Of a stretch of DNA of 19,288 nt, positions 8,501 to 14,873 are shown in pieces. The notes beneath the pieces are model-generated. The model made no database searches, was not told the DNA's origin, and was given only the letters and a program-made list of their open reading frames with translations. The stretch is taken from positions 1 through 19,288 of the forward strand of contig CAJUCK010000052.1 in NCBI GenBank assembly GCA_910585395.1, in the 5' to 3' direction. Origin of the DNA: an uncultured Lachnospiraceae bacterium. GTDB lineage: Bacteria; Bacillota; Clostridia; Lachnospirales; Lachnospiraceae. The position numbers and the translations under genes were made by a program. Positions within the stretch are counted from its first letter, which is position 1. Each line of letters starts with the position of its first letter.

Positions 8501-8934
8501 CAAGATATGAGATACCTTCTTTTTCTTTGCAGGAAAAGAGAAAAGTCTCTTCCCTGACGGCAAGAAAATGCCAGAGCAGAGAACTGCTGCATTTACTTTT
8601 GAAAAAACATTTAACAGAAGAACAAGCAGCAGAATTACCAGATCAAATAAAAGTTTGTAATGCTTCTGCCAAGATCCGAAAAGATTTGATATCTAATTTT
8701 AAGAAAAGAAACAGGGTATATGAATGGGCAGTTGCCGATTTTATTGATAAAAATTTTACATTGACAGATGTGTTCCGGGGAACATCTGGGTGCAGCAGCC
8801 TGGAACAGCTGGGGAATATCATGAAGCAAATGTTGAGAGTGAATTTTGTGGGTTTGACGATTGGGAATTGTATGCTATTATGTACTATATCTGTCGGGTT
8901 GAGCATGAGAAACATCCAGAGAATACAGCGATAG
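5530..8934 (+). CDS. HerA/VirB4-like ATPase with Ser/Thr-rich insert (1134 aa as read)
   Basis: Residues 1-265 form an N-terminal alpha/beta region (FYLGARPNG, GFFPGSRI, KKYTALFIADS) resembling the front half of VirB4/HerA-type ATPases. Residues ~268-465 are low-complexity, dominated by Ser, Thr, His, Gly and Asp. The ATPase domain is clear: Walker A GSTGSGKS at 649-656 followed by FLVIEPAKGEY, Walker B TVLEEAHNLL at 873-882, then IVDQAPNLLDTAAIRNTNTK and LRLPESTDRQ, the sensor and arginine-finger region of HerA/DUF87 proteins. These hexameric enzymes pump DNA or protein. HerA relatives pair with nucleases in anti-phage defence, and VirB4 relatives power type IV secretion; no other type IV genes are visible. 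ATG 5530 overlaps the previous stop and has a weak ribosome site. After about residue 1095 the frame looks non-native, while the shifted frame looks native and ends at 8975, suggesting a lost base. Confidence 0.85.
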   Translation: MKYEEDKNYSQEIFSVDEPKFLRETAVPVMNPKPFADENPEKLNLNLLQNNLGNCLRIIDDEVMKGYITKLDQLPIISPSADYCESLQNIQFFKISELVYQEDEFSVDKLAMVFHTLSGKPCTLVLMLKSDGEKTDFYLGARPNGMNSAGTFRRMLQQSLLGFFPGSRILEYYDEDLKEDLKYLNVQNIGGISSVTCVADYKQESAAMSNKDFIQGLEKFVYAMQGKKYTALFIADSLEHEELMRKKHEYEQIYTQVSPFANMQMNFTVSDGSSTAIGNSEGLTRNTAHTKTRGFSKNETDSRSHSTGLSHTLAATVTDTDTHTDSESKAKGAAHTKGTADSEGRTVTNGINVGVFGGGHGGNEQAGGNAGLSASYSHSTANSKSHTDSVSDSISKTLTYGFSDSHSWSRSESRTSGITEGSSTGRSIGRGVNESDAFSAGEAFNLVNTKTMTDTFGSSKAITLNANNMTLNMVLQKIRKHLERMEECESFGMWNFAVYFLGESAAVTETAANTYKSVVAGADSGIERNAVNSWTDEDSVEQLLSYLLHFKHPQFLYSGFNYEGERKLAVEPTALVSTNELAIHMGFPRHSVRGLPVVEHASFAQEVITRKAFGEQKINVGTVYHLGQQTDTRVSLDLNSLTMHTFVTGSTGSGKSNAVYHLLEELKKQEIPFLVIEPAKGEYRDVFADVKCFGTNPKLGNILKLNPFSFPKGVHVLEHIERIIEIFNVCWPMYAAMPAVLKESIEQAYISAGWDLDLSENIIVEGLFPTFDDVLRELDYVIKSSEYSADTKGDYIGSLSTRIKSLTNGINGRVFASDEMNLQELFDESAIVDISRVGAMETKSLIMGLLVLKLQEYRSSNAESMNVPLGHVTVLEEAHNLLKKTSTEQSAESSNLTGKSVEMLTNAIAEIRTYGEGFVIVDQAPNLLDTAAIRNTNTKIILRLPESTDRQITGGSISLKEYQYCELSKLPTGVAAVYQNDWQEAVLCSLPRYEIPSFSLQEKRKVSSLTARKCQSRELLHLLLKKHLTEEQAAELPDQIKVCNASAKIRKDLISNFKKRNRVYEWAVADFIDKNFTLTDVFRGTSGCSSLEQLGNIMKQMLRVNFVGLTIGNCMLLCTISVGLSMRNIQRIQR

Positions 8935-8975
8935 AATTACTGCGTACAGAATATCTGCGAGAGAAGGTGATGTAA
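8790..8975 (+). CDS. Short ORF, probably the true C-terminus of the HerA-like ATPase in a shifted frame
   Basis: This frame runs from a possible GTG at 8790 (only a poor ribosome site, GGGG, nearby) to TAA 8973-8975. It overlaps the last 145 bases of the ATPase gene. Its translation (GFDDWELYAIMYYICRVEHE, then a helix ending REKVM) has the composition of a folded domain. The competing tail of the ATPase frame (VNFVGLTIGNCMLLCTISVG) does not. The TAA overlaps the ATG of the nuclease gene as TAATG, the tight coupling seen elsewhere in this operon. I therefore infer that the native ATPase is about 1,148 residues and ends here. The frame change would lie between about 8765 and 8850, for instance in the G-runs at 8777-8780 or 8811-8814 or the T-run at 8844-8847. 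A separate 61-residue protein is the less likely alternative. Confidence 0.5.
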   Translation: MQQPGTAGEYHEANVESEFCGFDDWELYAIMYYICRVEHEKHPENTAIELLRTEYLREKVM

Positions 8976-9670
8976 TGAAACTGGGGGATTTTGAGCCTGG
9001 AACAAAAATATCAGATATTGGGTCTTTGGACAAAAATGGCTGGAGGATAGAATCTGAACGGCCTTTTGGGATGGAGCTTCCACAGTTGGAAAGTAATGTT
9101 TCACTTGAGAATACGAAAGAATACCGTTTCAAAGATTCAGAACGGGAAACAGTGGAATTACCTCAGATAGAGAGAGATAATCCTTACTGCAGTAATTACG
9201 AAGAACGTTTAAAGCAGACACCCAGAGAATCCAGCGAGAGAGGTGAGTGGTCCGAATGCCGGGGAGAATCAGAATTTACGCCCAATGACAGAGAAGTCCA
9301 GGATATTCTTGACAAATATAAGAAAGAAAGCATCGAATATGGAGATGCTATACCAGATTTTTCAGAAGTTTCAGAGTCGACCGTAGAAATTGATCATATG
9401 TCGGAAAATCGTGCTGAAAATTTCAGGCAGTGTGATGAAAAATGTGCAGTGCAGTGGAATGCGGAACATTATGAAGGTAAGAGCGACTGGACGCCCAGGG
9501 ATGTCAGCCAGTGGAGGAAAGAAAACGGTTATTCGTGGCATGAAAGAAATGATATGAAGACTTGTGACCTTATTCCCACCAAAGTGAATGATTATTTTGG
9601 ACATTTGGGCGGAGTATCAGAGTGCAGAAAACGTGATGCAGAAAGTACAGGAGGTGATTTTGATGAATAA
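8975..9670 (+). CDS. HNH endonuclease toxin, WHH/Endo VII-like superfamily (231 aa)
   Basis: ATG 8975 overlaps the preceding TAA and has GAGAAGGTG upstream. Residues ~125-231 match the HNH/Endonuclease VII-type nuclease domain seen at the C-terminus of polymorphic toxins: IPDFSEVSESTVEID, a Trp/Arg helix (DWTPRDVSQWRKENGYSW), then WHE at 188-190, CDLIPTKVND with Asn205, and FGHLGGVSE with His210. His189, Asn205 and His210 are the likely metal and catalytic residues, so the product probably cuts DNA. Residues 1-125 are hydrophilic and acidic, with no signal peptide or membrane segment, and contain two copies of a short motif, ELPQLE (~29-34) and ELPQIE (~57-62). No LXG, PAAR or other known export domain is visible. 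Position between the ATPase and a putative immunity gene suggests a cargo or effector. The stop lies within the next gene's first codons (8-base overlap). Confidence 0.85.
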   Translation: MKLGDFEPGTKISDIGSLDKNGWRIESERPFGMELPQLESNVSLENTKEYRFKDSERETVELPQIERDNPYCSNYEERLKQTPRESSERGEWSECRGESEFTPNDREVQDILDKYKKESIEYGDAIPDFSEVSESTVEIDHMSENRAENFRQCDEKCAVQWNAEHYEGKSDWTPRDVSQWRKENGYSWHERNDMKTCDLIPTKVNDYFGHLGGVSECRKRDAESTGGDFDE

Positions 9671-10040
9671 GCAGGGCGTCAGAATATGGGGAAGGGAATT
9701 TACGATGGATGTACAATACGACTGCTATACAGGGGAGGAGATATTAGAAAGCCAAAAGGAAGCAGTAACGGAACTGGCTGCATCAGAGTATATAATTGAA
9801 TCAGCATTAGAGAAAGTGAAAGAATACTGTTTGACGCTTAACCGAGAGGAAATAGGAACAGATAAAATAGAAAATATTTTTAAATATGTAGCGCCAAAGT
9901 ATCTGTATGTTCCAAGAACAGAGGGCAGACATGTAGTTTCCATTATGTGCAATTACAAATTTGATCAGGAACATGGAATTGCAGTGGTGTTTGAAGATAA
10001 AGCATTTGCCAGAATAGGTAAACAGGACATTATTTTATAA
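9663..10040 (+). CDS. Putative immunity protein, DUF6985-like (125 aa)
   Basis: ATG 9663 is chosen because an excellent AGGAGGTGA lies just upstream at 9649-9657; the longer frame start at 9588 lies inside the nuclease gene. The 125-residue soluble protein has early strands (VRIWGREFTMDVQYDCYTGE), a helical middle (ESALEKVKEYCLTLNREE) and a conserved-looking end (NIFKYVAPKYLYVPR, IMCNYKFDQEHGIAVVFED, IGKQDIIL). This pattern recalls small DUF6985-type proteins encoded next to polymorphic-toxin nucleases; the family name is from memory. The 8-base overlap with the nuclease gene couples their translation, as expected when the inhibitor must be made with the toxin. It has no signal peptide, so it would bind the nuclease in the cytoplasm. 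Function as an inhibitor is inferred from context. It is the last gene of the island. Confidence 0.7.
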   Translation: MNKQGVRIWGREFTMDVQYDCYTGEEILESQKEAVTELAASEYIIESALEKVKEYCLTLNREEIGTDKIENIFKYVAPKYLYVPRTEGRHVVSIMCNYKFDQEHGIAVVFEDKAFARIGKQDIIL

Positions 10041-10377
10041 GAATTTAAACTGCCGGTAAAGGTAATTTTGCAGAGTGTCGTATATGAACTGCCGTGTCGA
10101 TGGCTGGAAAACCAGAGGCATGGCAGTTCATATATTATAGGAGCCTGCGATCCTCTCAAGATTGAGGATTTAGGGGAGTTAAAGCGGGCTTATTGAATAA
10201 AGAATAAATTTTTTACAGTACAACCTCTCCCTGCTGCTTAAGAAGACATAAAAATTTGGCGCTGTCATCATAAACTGATAAAAGCAGGCAGACTCAAACG
10301 GGTTTTTCATTGAAATCTCTTTAGGTTTCCTATAGTATGGAATAAGCATGAAATGGTTTAGTACAGGAGGATGATAG
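10041..10377. other. Intergenic region at the island boundary, no gene seen
   Basis: These 337 bases contain no convincing ORF in either direction. They hold a large inverted repeat (10081-10134), a smaller hairpin with arms ATCCTC 10150-10155 and GAGGAT 10164-10169, and an AT-rich stretch around 10195-10215. A possible promoter for the next gene is TTGAAA at 10310-10315 with TATAGT at 10331-10336, but the 15-base spacing is short, so this is weak. The region separates the accessory operon from the chromosome-like genes that follow. No direct repeat or insertion-sequence end was noticed. Confidence 0.6.
10081..10134. repeat. Long imperfect hairpin downstream of the immunity gene
   Basis: TATATGAACTGCC at 10081-10093 is perfectly inverted as GGCAGTTCATATA at 10122-10134, and three more pairs (GTG with CAT, one G-T) extend the stem inward. 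A small inner hairpin, CTGG-AAAA-CCAG at 10104-10115, caps it. It lies 40 bases after the last island gene and may stop transcription or protect the mRNA 3' end. No T-run follows on either strand, so it is not a textbook intrinsic terminator. It could also be a short mobile repeat. Confidence 0.6.
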
Positions 10378-11313
10378 ATGAAACGTAAAATTTTAAGAAG
10401 AACAGGGGCTGGATTCTGGGTGATAATATTTATATTTTTTTTAGGATGGCAGCTTGCCCAGCCTCAAAATGACAGCCAGAAAGTGGGAAGCCCTAAGGAA
10501 AGTACAGATACGCGGCAAAATTCTATCAAGCAGGAATCTATAAAGAAAAAAGATATGAAAGAAACTTTGTTGGAAGAAAAGAAGAACAGCCAGCAGATGC
10601 ATCAGGACAGAAAAGATGAGAGTGCAGAAGGGTTTTCTCCAATCCAGCCAGAACCTCTCTTAGATTTTGCCAGCATTCAGCTTATGGAAGCTGGAACAAT
10701 ACTAGACATTTCCAAGATAGAAGCGGGGCTTTCAGACAGACTGTTTTACAGTGAAGAGATTGGGGCAGAACTGCAGCAGAAAATTTCAGGAATTTCTTAT
10801 CAGGAAAATGAACATATTTCTTTGAGTGATCTGAGATATCTGAGGGTGCTCCATATGGGATTTGACGGACAGACTCATATTGGGGAATTGATTGTAAATG
10901 TTTCTATTGCAGAAGATATACTGGAAATTATGTCAGAATTATATAAAAATTCTTATCCGATAGAGAAGATGGTTTTGATTGATGAATACGGTGCGGAAGA
11001 TGAATCATCCATGAGCGATAACAATACTTCAGCTTTCAATTACAGAAAGATTGCAGGGACTAGCCGAATATCCCGCCACGGATATGGAACTGCCATAGAT
11101 ATTAATCCAAGATTTAATCCTTATATAAAGGAAATGGACAATGGGGAGACGAAAATCAGTCCAGTCAATGGAGCTGAATATGCAGACCGCAGCCAGGAAT
11201 TTGATCATAAAATAGACGAAAGTGACTTGTGCTATCAGTTATTTACAGAACATGGTTTTATCTGGGGAGGAAGCTGGAATTCTGTGAAGGATTACCAGCA
11301 TTTTGAGAAATAG
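10378..11313 (+). CDS. Membrane-anchored M15-family peptidoglycan peptidase (311 aa)
   Basis: ATG 10378 follows AGGAGG. A basic start and a hydrophobic stretch (FWVIIFIFFLGWQLA, about residues 13-27) form a signal peptide or anchor. Residues ~30-95 are a charged, Gln/Lys/Ser-rich linker, probably spanning the wall. The C-terminal catalytic domain carries the M15 zinc signature: SRHGYGTAID with His234 and Asp241, and DYQHFE with His308, preceded by HGFIWGG. This layout resembles the VanY/CwlK type of D-alanyl-D-alanine carboxypeptidases and L-alanyl-D-glutamate endopeptidases, which trim cell-wall peptides outside the membrane. Which bond it cuts cannot be told from motifs alone. It appears to be a single-gene unit: the island ends before it, and a strong promoter for the next gene begins right after its stop. 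It may be ordinary wall maintenance and not part of the island. Confidence 0.85.
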   Translation: MKRKILRRTGAGFWVIIFIFFLGWQLAQPQNDSQKVGSPKESTDTRQNSIKQESIKKKDMKETLLEEKKNSQQMHQDRKDESAEGFSPIQPEPLLDFASIQLMEAGTILDISKIEAGLSDRLFYSEEIGAELQQKISGISYQENEHISLSDLRYLRVLHMGFDGQTHIGELIVNVSIAEDILEIMSELYKNSYPIEKMVLIDEYGAEDESSMSDNNTSAFNYRKIAGTSRISRHGYGTAIDINPRFNPYIKEMDNGETKISPVNGAEYADRSQEFDHKIDESDLCYQLFTEHGFIWGGSWNSVKDYQHFEK

Positions 11314-11342
11314 TTGTGCCAGAAGCAAAAAAGAGGTATAAT
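11314..11342 (+). promoter_or_regulatory. Sigma-A-type promoter for the alcohol dehydrogenase operon
   Basis: TTGTGC at 11314-11319 and TATAAT at 11337-11342 are separated by exactly 17 bases. The -35 box begins at the base after the stop codon of the peptidase gene. Transcription would start near 11349, giving a leader of about 110 bases before the start codon at 11460. Confidence 0.7.
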
Positions 11343-11354
11343 ATGACCTGAGTA

Positions 11355-11404
11355 TTTGGCGAGAGACGGGTTCTCAGGAAGCAGGCGGGAGCCCTGGTGC
11401 CAAA
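11355..11404 (+). promoter_or_regulatory. Compact three-stem leader RNA of unknown class
   Basis: The leader begins with a foldable block. TTTGGC (11355-11360) pairs with GCCAAA (11399-11404) to close a junction. Inside are GAGAG/TTCTC (11361-11365 with 11371-11375, one G-U) and CAGG/CCTG (11382-11385 with 11393-11396). It starts only a few bases after the predicted transcription start. It does not match a riboswitch consensus I can recall, and no terminator hairpin with T-run is seen before the ribosome site. It may be a regulatory leader or chance folding. Confidence 0.35.
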
Positions 11405-11459
11405 GATATAGTACGATATTTGTTAAGATGGCTGACTTAAAATAGAAAGGAAGAAAAAT

Positions 11460-12560
11460 ATGCAGATTTATATGCCAACCAAGATTTACAGTGAAAACAA
11501 TTGTGTCATGAATCATAGAAGAGAACTGGCAGCTCTGGGAAGTAAGGCAATGATTGTGACAGGAAAGCATTCCTCTCGCGTCAATGGATCTCTGGAAGAT
11601 GTGGAAAAAGCACTGCAGGAGGAAAATATACCGTTCGTCCTGTTTGACCGTATAGAAGAAAATCCAACTATAGAGACTGTTATGGAAGCGGGAGAACTTG
11701 GAAAGAAAGAGCAGGTGGATTTTGTAGTGGGAATCGGCGGAGGTTCTCCAATGGATGCGGCAAAAGCCATTGCACTTATCATAGCAAATCCAACGGAAGA
11801 TGAACGTATTTTATATGAGGCAAAAGAGTTTCCAGCGCTTCCAGTAGCAGAAGTGCCAACCACAGCAGGAACAGGTTCAGAGGTAACGCCTTATGCAATA
11901 CTTACCATACATGCCCGCAAGACGAAGCAGAGCATCAGCCATAAAATATATCCCCGTCTGGCGTTGATTGACAGCCAATATCTCAAGACAGCAGGTCTTG
12001 ATACTTTGATTGATACAGCAGTGGATGCACTGGCACATTTGCTGGAGAGTTATCTTAATACGAATGCAGATTCTTATAATCGCATGTATTCAGAAAAAGG
12101 ACTTTCGCTGTTCGCTGAAATCAGAGAAGAGCTTATGGAGTGCAGACGTCAAGGCGAGAAGCCAGTACAGACTCTTTCAAATCAGGCGTTTGACATATTG
12201 ATGCAGCTTGCAGCCACCGCCGGTATGGCTATTACCCATACAGGGACTTCTCTTCCGCATGGACTGAGTTATGCTATCACTTATGAGATGCAGGTGCCTC
12301 ATGGCAAAGCAGTGGGAATTTTTCTGCCAGGCTTTTTAGGAGCTTATGAAAATAAAGAAGAAGTACAGTCTGTGCTTGAACGGATGGGATTTGCTTCTGT
12401 GGAAGATTTTACCCAATACTTAGATGAACTTTTGGGGAAGGTAGAAATTCCAGAGGGATTGTGGATAGAAGATGTGAAATCTATCATGGCAAATAAGGCA
12501 AAACTGAAGAATTATCCTTTTGAGATGGATAAAGAGACACTGTATGCATTTCGCAGATAA
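11460..12560 (+). CDS. Iron-containing alcohol dehydrogenase (366 aa)
   Basis: ATG 11460 follows AAAGGAAG with normal spacing, and 366 residues is close to the family's usual length. The N-terminal dinucleotide-binding part has GIGGGSPMDAAKA (91-103) and PTTAGTGSE (133-141), both hallmarks of group III (Fe-dependent) alcohol dehydrogenases. The metal site is complete: Asp189 and His193 in DALAH, His267 in LPHGLS and His281 in VPHGKAVG. The enzyme probably interconverts an aldehyde or ketone with an alcohol using NAD(P)H in the cytoplasm, a common way for fermenting anaerobes to dispose of reducing power. The substrate cannot be read from the sequence; the family includes ethanol, butanol and 1,3-propanediol dehydrogenases. 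It is the first gene of a probable operon with the queuosine and arginine genes, with only nine bases to the next start. Confidence 0.93.
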   Translation: MQIYMPTKIYSENNCVMNHRRELAALGSKAMIVTGKHSSRVNGSLEDVEKALQEENIPFVLFDRIEENPTIETVMEAGELGKKEQVDFVVGIGGGSPMDAAKAIALIIANPTEDERILYEAKEFPALPVAEVPTTAGTGSEVTPYAILTIHARKTKQSISHKIYPRLALIDSQYLKTAGLDTLIDTAVDALAHLLESYLNTNADSYNRMYSEKGLSLFAEIREELMECRRQGEKPVQTLSNQAFDILMQLAATAGMAITHTGTSLPHGLSYAITYEMQVPHGKAVGIFLPGFLGAYENKEEVQSVLERMGFASVEDFTQYLDELLGKVEIPEGLWIEDVKSIMANKAKLKNYPFEMDKETLYAFRR

Positions 12561-12569
12561 GGAAAAAGA

Positions 12570-13241
12570 ATGAAGAGGAATTATCAGAGAGAACTAGAGC
12601 AGGTGATAGAGGAACATCAGAACCAGGGCAGTGTGCCGAGGCTGTTTCTGCATAGCTGCTGTGCTCCTTGCAGCAGTTATGTCCTGGAGTATCTGTGCAG
12701 ATATTTTCAAATTACCGTGTTTTATTATAACCCTAATATTTATCCGCCTCAGGAATACCAAAAACGGGTGGAAGAACAGAAGAATTTTATTCAGCAGTTT
12801 TCCCAGAATATTTTGAGAGAACAGGAGAGTGACAAAGTATTTTATCCCATTGATTTTGTGGAAGGGAATTTTGACATTGAGCGGTTTTACAAAATGGCAG
12901 AGGGACTTGAGCACGTGCCAGAAGGAGGGGAACGCTGCTTTCGGTGTTATGAGCTGCGCCTGCGGGAAGCAGCAGAATATGCAGAGAAATTTAAAATGGA
13001 TTATTTTACTACTACATTGTCTATCAGTCCGTTGAAAAATGCTGAAAAGCTGAATGAAATTGGTGAAAAGCTGGCAGAGGAATATGGAATTTCTTATCTC
13101 TGCTCTGATTTTAAGAAAAAGAATGGATATAAACGTTCTGTGGAACTTTCCAGAACGTATGGCATGTACCGTCAGGACTACTGCGGCTGTGTATTTTCCA
13201 AACGGCAGAGAGAACAGCAAAAATCATGTGATATTGTATAG
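12570..13241 (+). CDS. queH: Epoxyqueuosine reductase QueH (223 aa)
   Basis: QueH performs the last step of queuosine synthesis, reducing epoxyqueuosine to queuosine in the anticodon wobble position of GUN-type tRNAs. It is the cobalamin-independent alternative to QueG. The diagnostic cysteine pattern is present: HSCCAPCS with Cys30, Cys31 and Cys34, ERCFRCYELR with Cys123 and Cys126, and DYCGC with Cys205 and Cys207. These include the ligands of the Fe-S cluster and the additional metal site. The N-terminal alpha/beta fold (PRLFLHSCC...FYYNPNIYPPQEY) and the segment TTTLSISPLKN also match the family. ATG 12570 has an AAGGAAAAAG sequence overlapping the stop of the dehydrogenase gene. Other queuosine genes are not in the window. 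It is probably co-transcribed with the genes on either side. Confidence 0.92.
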   Translation: MKRNYQRELEQVIEEHQNQGSVPRLFLHSCCAPCSSYVLEYLCRYFQITVFYYNPNIYPPQEYQKRVEEQKNFIQQFSQNILREQESDKVFYPIDFVEGNFDIERFYKMAEGLEHVPEGGERCFRCYELRLREAAEYAEKFKMDYFTTTLSISPLKNAEKLNEIGEKLAEEYGISYLCSDFKKKNGYKRSVELSRTYGMYRQDYCGCVFSKRQREQQKSCDIV

Positions 13242-13259
13242 AGATAAAGGAGGAAACTT

Positions 13260-14681
13260 ATGGCACAGTTATGGGGTGGACGTTTTACCAAAGAAACAGA
13301 CCAGCTGGTCTATAATTTTAACGCGTCCATATCTTTTGATAAAAAATTTTACCGTCAGGACATGGAGGGAAGTATTGCCCATGTGAAAATGCTTGGAAAA
13401 CAGGGAATTCTGACAGAACAGGAAACAGAAGAACTGACGGCAGGAGTAAAAGATATTTTGAACGAGGTGGAATCAGGGGAACTGGAAATTTCTCATGAAT
13501 ACGAGGATATTCACAGCTTTGTTGAAGCAGCCCTGATTGAGCGTCTGGGAGATACCGGCAAGAAATTACATACAGGCAGAAGCCGGAATGACCAGGTGGC
13601 GCTGGATATGCGTATGTATACCAGGCAGGAAATTCTAGAAACAGACCAACTATTAGATGAAATGTTAAATGCTGTTTTAAGAATTATGGATCAAAATGTA
13701 GATACTTTTATGCCGGGATTTACCCATTTACAGAAGGCACAGCCGGTTACATTGGCGCATCATATGGGAGCCTATTTTGAAATGTTTAAACGCGACCGTT
13801 TCCGCATGGAAGATATATATCATAGAATGAATTATTGTCCGCTTGGTTCTGGGGCGCTGGCAGGCACCACTTATGATCTTGATCGGTACTATACTGCAGA
13901 ACTGCTGGGATTTGACGGACCCACATTAAACAGCATGGATGGAGTGTCAGACCGAGATTATTTGATAGAATATCTCTCGGCGCTGTGTACGGTAATGATG
14001 CACTTAAGCCGTTTTTCAGAGGAAATCATTATCTGGAACAGCAATGAATACCAGTTTGTAGAGATTGATGACGCGTACAGTACAGGAAGCAGTATTATGC
14101 CTCAAAAGAAGAATCCAGATATTGCAGAACTTGTCCGCGGAAAAACAGGACGTGTCTATGGTTCACTGATGTCGCTGCTTACTACCATGAAGGGAATTCC
14201 TCTGGCATATAATAAAGATATGCAGGAGGACAAAGAGCTGGTCTTTGATGCAATAGACACAGTAAAAGGATGTCTTGCTCTGTTTACGGGAATGCTCACC
14301 ACCATTCGATTTAATAAAGACAAAATGGAAGAAAGTGCAAAAAAGGGTTTTACCAATGCCACTGATGCGGCAGATTATCTGGTAAATCATGGCGTGCCAT
14401 TCCGGGATGCCCATGGAATTGTAGGACAGATTGTATTGTACTGTATTGAGAGAAAAACAGCCATTGATGATTTGTCCCTGGATGAATTGAAAGCCATCAG
14501 CCCAGTGTTTGAGGAAGATATTTTTGAAGCTGTTTCTATGAAGACTTGTGTTGAAAAGCGCCTGACAGTTGGCGCGCCTGGGCAGGAGGCAATGAAGAAA
14601 GTGATTGCGATGGAGAAAGAGTATTTGTCACAGGATTGGAAAAAAGACCTTCCCGACTGGGAAAATAAATTGCTAAAATAA
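13260..14681 (+). CDS. argH: Argininosuccinate lyase (473 aa)
   Basis: This cytoplasmic enzyme splits argininosuccinate into arginine and fumarate, the final step of arginine synthesis. The start MAQLWGGRF is typical of ArgH, and AAGGAGG lies directly upstream of ATG 13260. The fumarase/aspartase superfamily signature GSSIMPQKKNPD is at residues 276-287, with the catalytic serine in this loop. TGRSRNDQVALD and FMPGFTHLQKAQPVTLAHH supply substrate-binding residues and the catalytic His region. Length matches the usual 460-475. ArgG is not adjacent in this window, so arginine genes are scattered or further away. It follows queH by 18 bases and probably shares its transcript. The 192 bases after its stop hold no clear intrinsic terminator; TGTATT/AATACA around 14767-14793 is only a weak hairpin. 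Confidence 0.96.
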   Translation: MAQLWGGRFTKETDQLVYNFNASISFDKKFYRQDMEGSIAHVKMLGKQGILTEQETEELTAGVKDILNEVESGELEISHEYEDIHSFVEAALIERLGDTGKKLHTGRSRNDQVALDMRMYTRQEILETDQLLDEMLNAVLRIMDQNVDTFMPGFTHLQKAQPVTLAHHMGAYFEMFKRDRFRMEDIYHRMNYCPLGSGALAGTTYDLDRYYTAELLGFDGPTLNSMDGVSDRDYLIEYLSALCTVMMHLSRFSEEIIIWNSNEYQFVEIDDAYSTGSSIMPQKKNPDIAELVRGKTGRVYGSLMSLLTTMKGIPLAYNKDMQEDKELVFDAIDTVKGCLALFTGMLTTIRFNKDKMEESAKKGFTNATDAADYLVNHGVPFRDAHGIVGQIVLYCIERKTAIDDLSLDELKAISPVFEEDIFEAVSMKTCVEKRLTVGAPGQEAMKKVIAMEKEYLSQDWKKDLPDWENKLLK

Positions 14682-14873
14682 GACGTTATTATACATCTTA
14701 CACAGATTTGAGTTTCATGTTCTGTCAAATTTGTACAATATTCGGGCTTGCATTTTTCTCAGAAGTGTATTAACCTATCTAAGAGAAATACATATGTACG
14801 CCCAGAGCGGACAAAAGAAATTTTATTATGGAAGCTTCCGGCTTGACAGGCAGGGAGAGTGAGGAGATTGGAA

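Noticed and set aside
5530..8934. Assigning the ATPase to a type IV secretion or conjugation system
   Set aside because: The motifs fit HerA/VirB4, but no relaxase, VirB6-like, coupling-protein or pilus gene lies in the window.
9588..9662. Longer start for the putative immunity gene at 9588
   Set aside because: It would overlap the conserved end of the nuclease domain; ATG 9663 has an AGGAGGTGA site directly upstream.
14843..14848. Perfect TTGACA upstream of asd as a -35 box
   Set aside because: Its -10 would fall on the ribosome site at 14866 with no TATAAT-like sequence there, too close to the start codon.
14682..14873. Lysine riboswitch or other known leader before asd
   Set aside because: No lysine-riboswitch core or terminator/antiterminator pair was recognisable; only a weak hairpin and a 10-bp palindrome are present.
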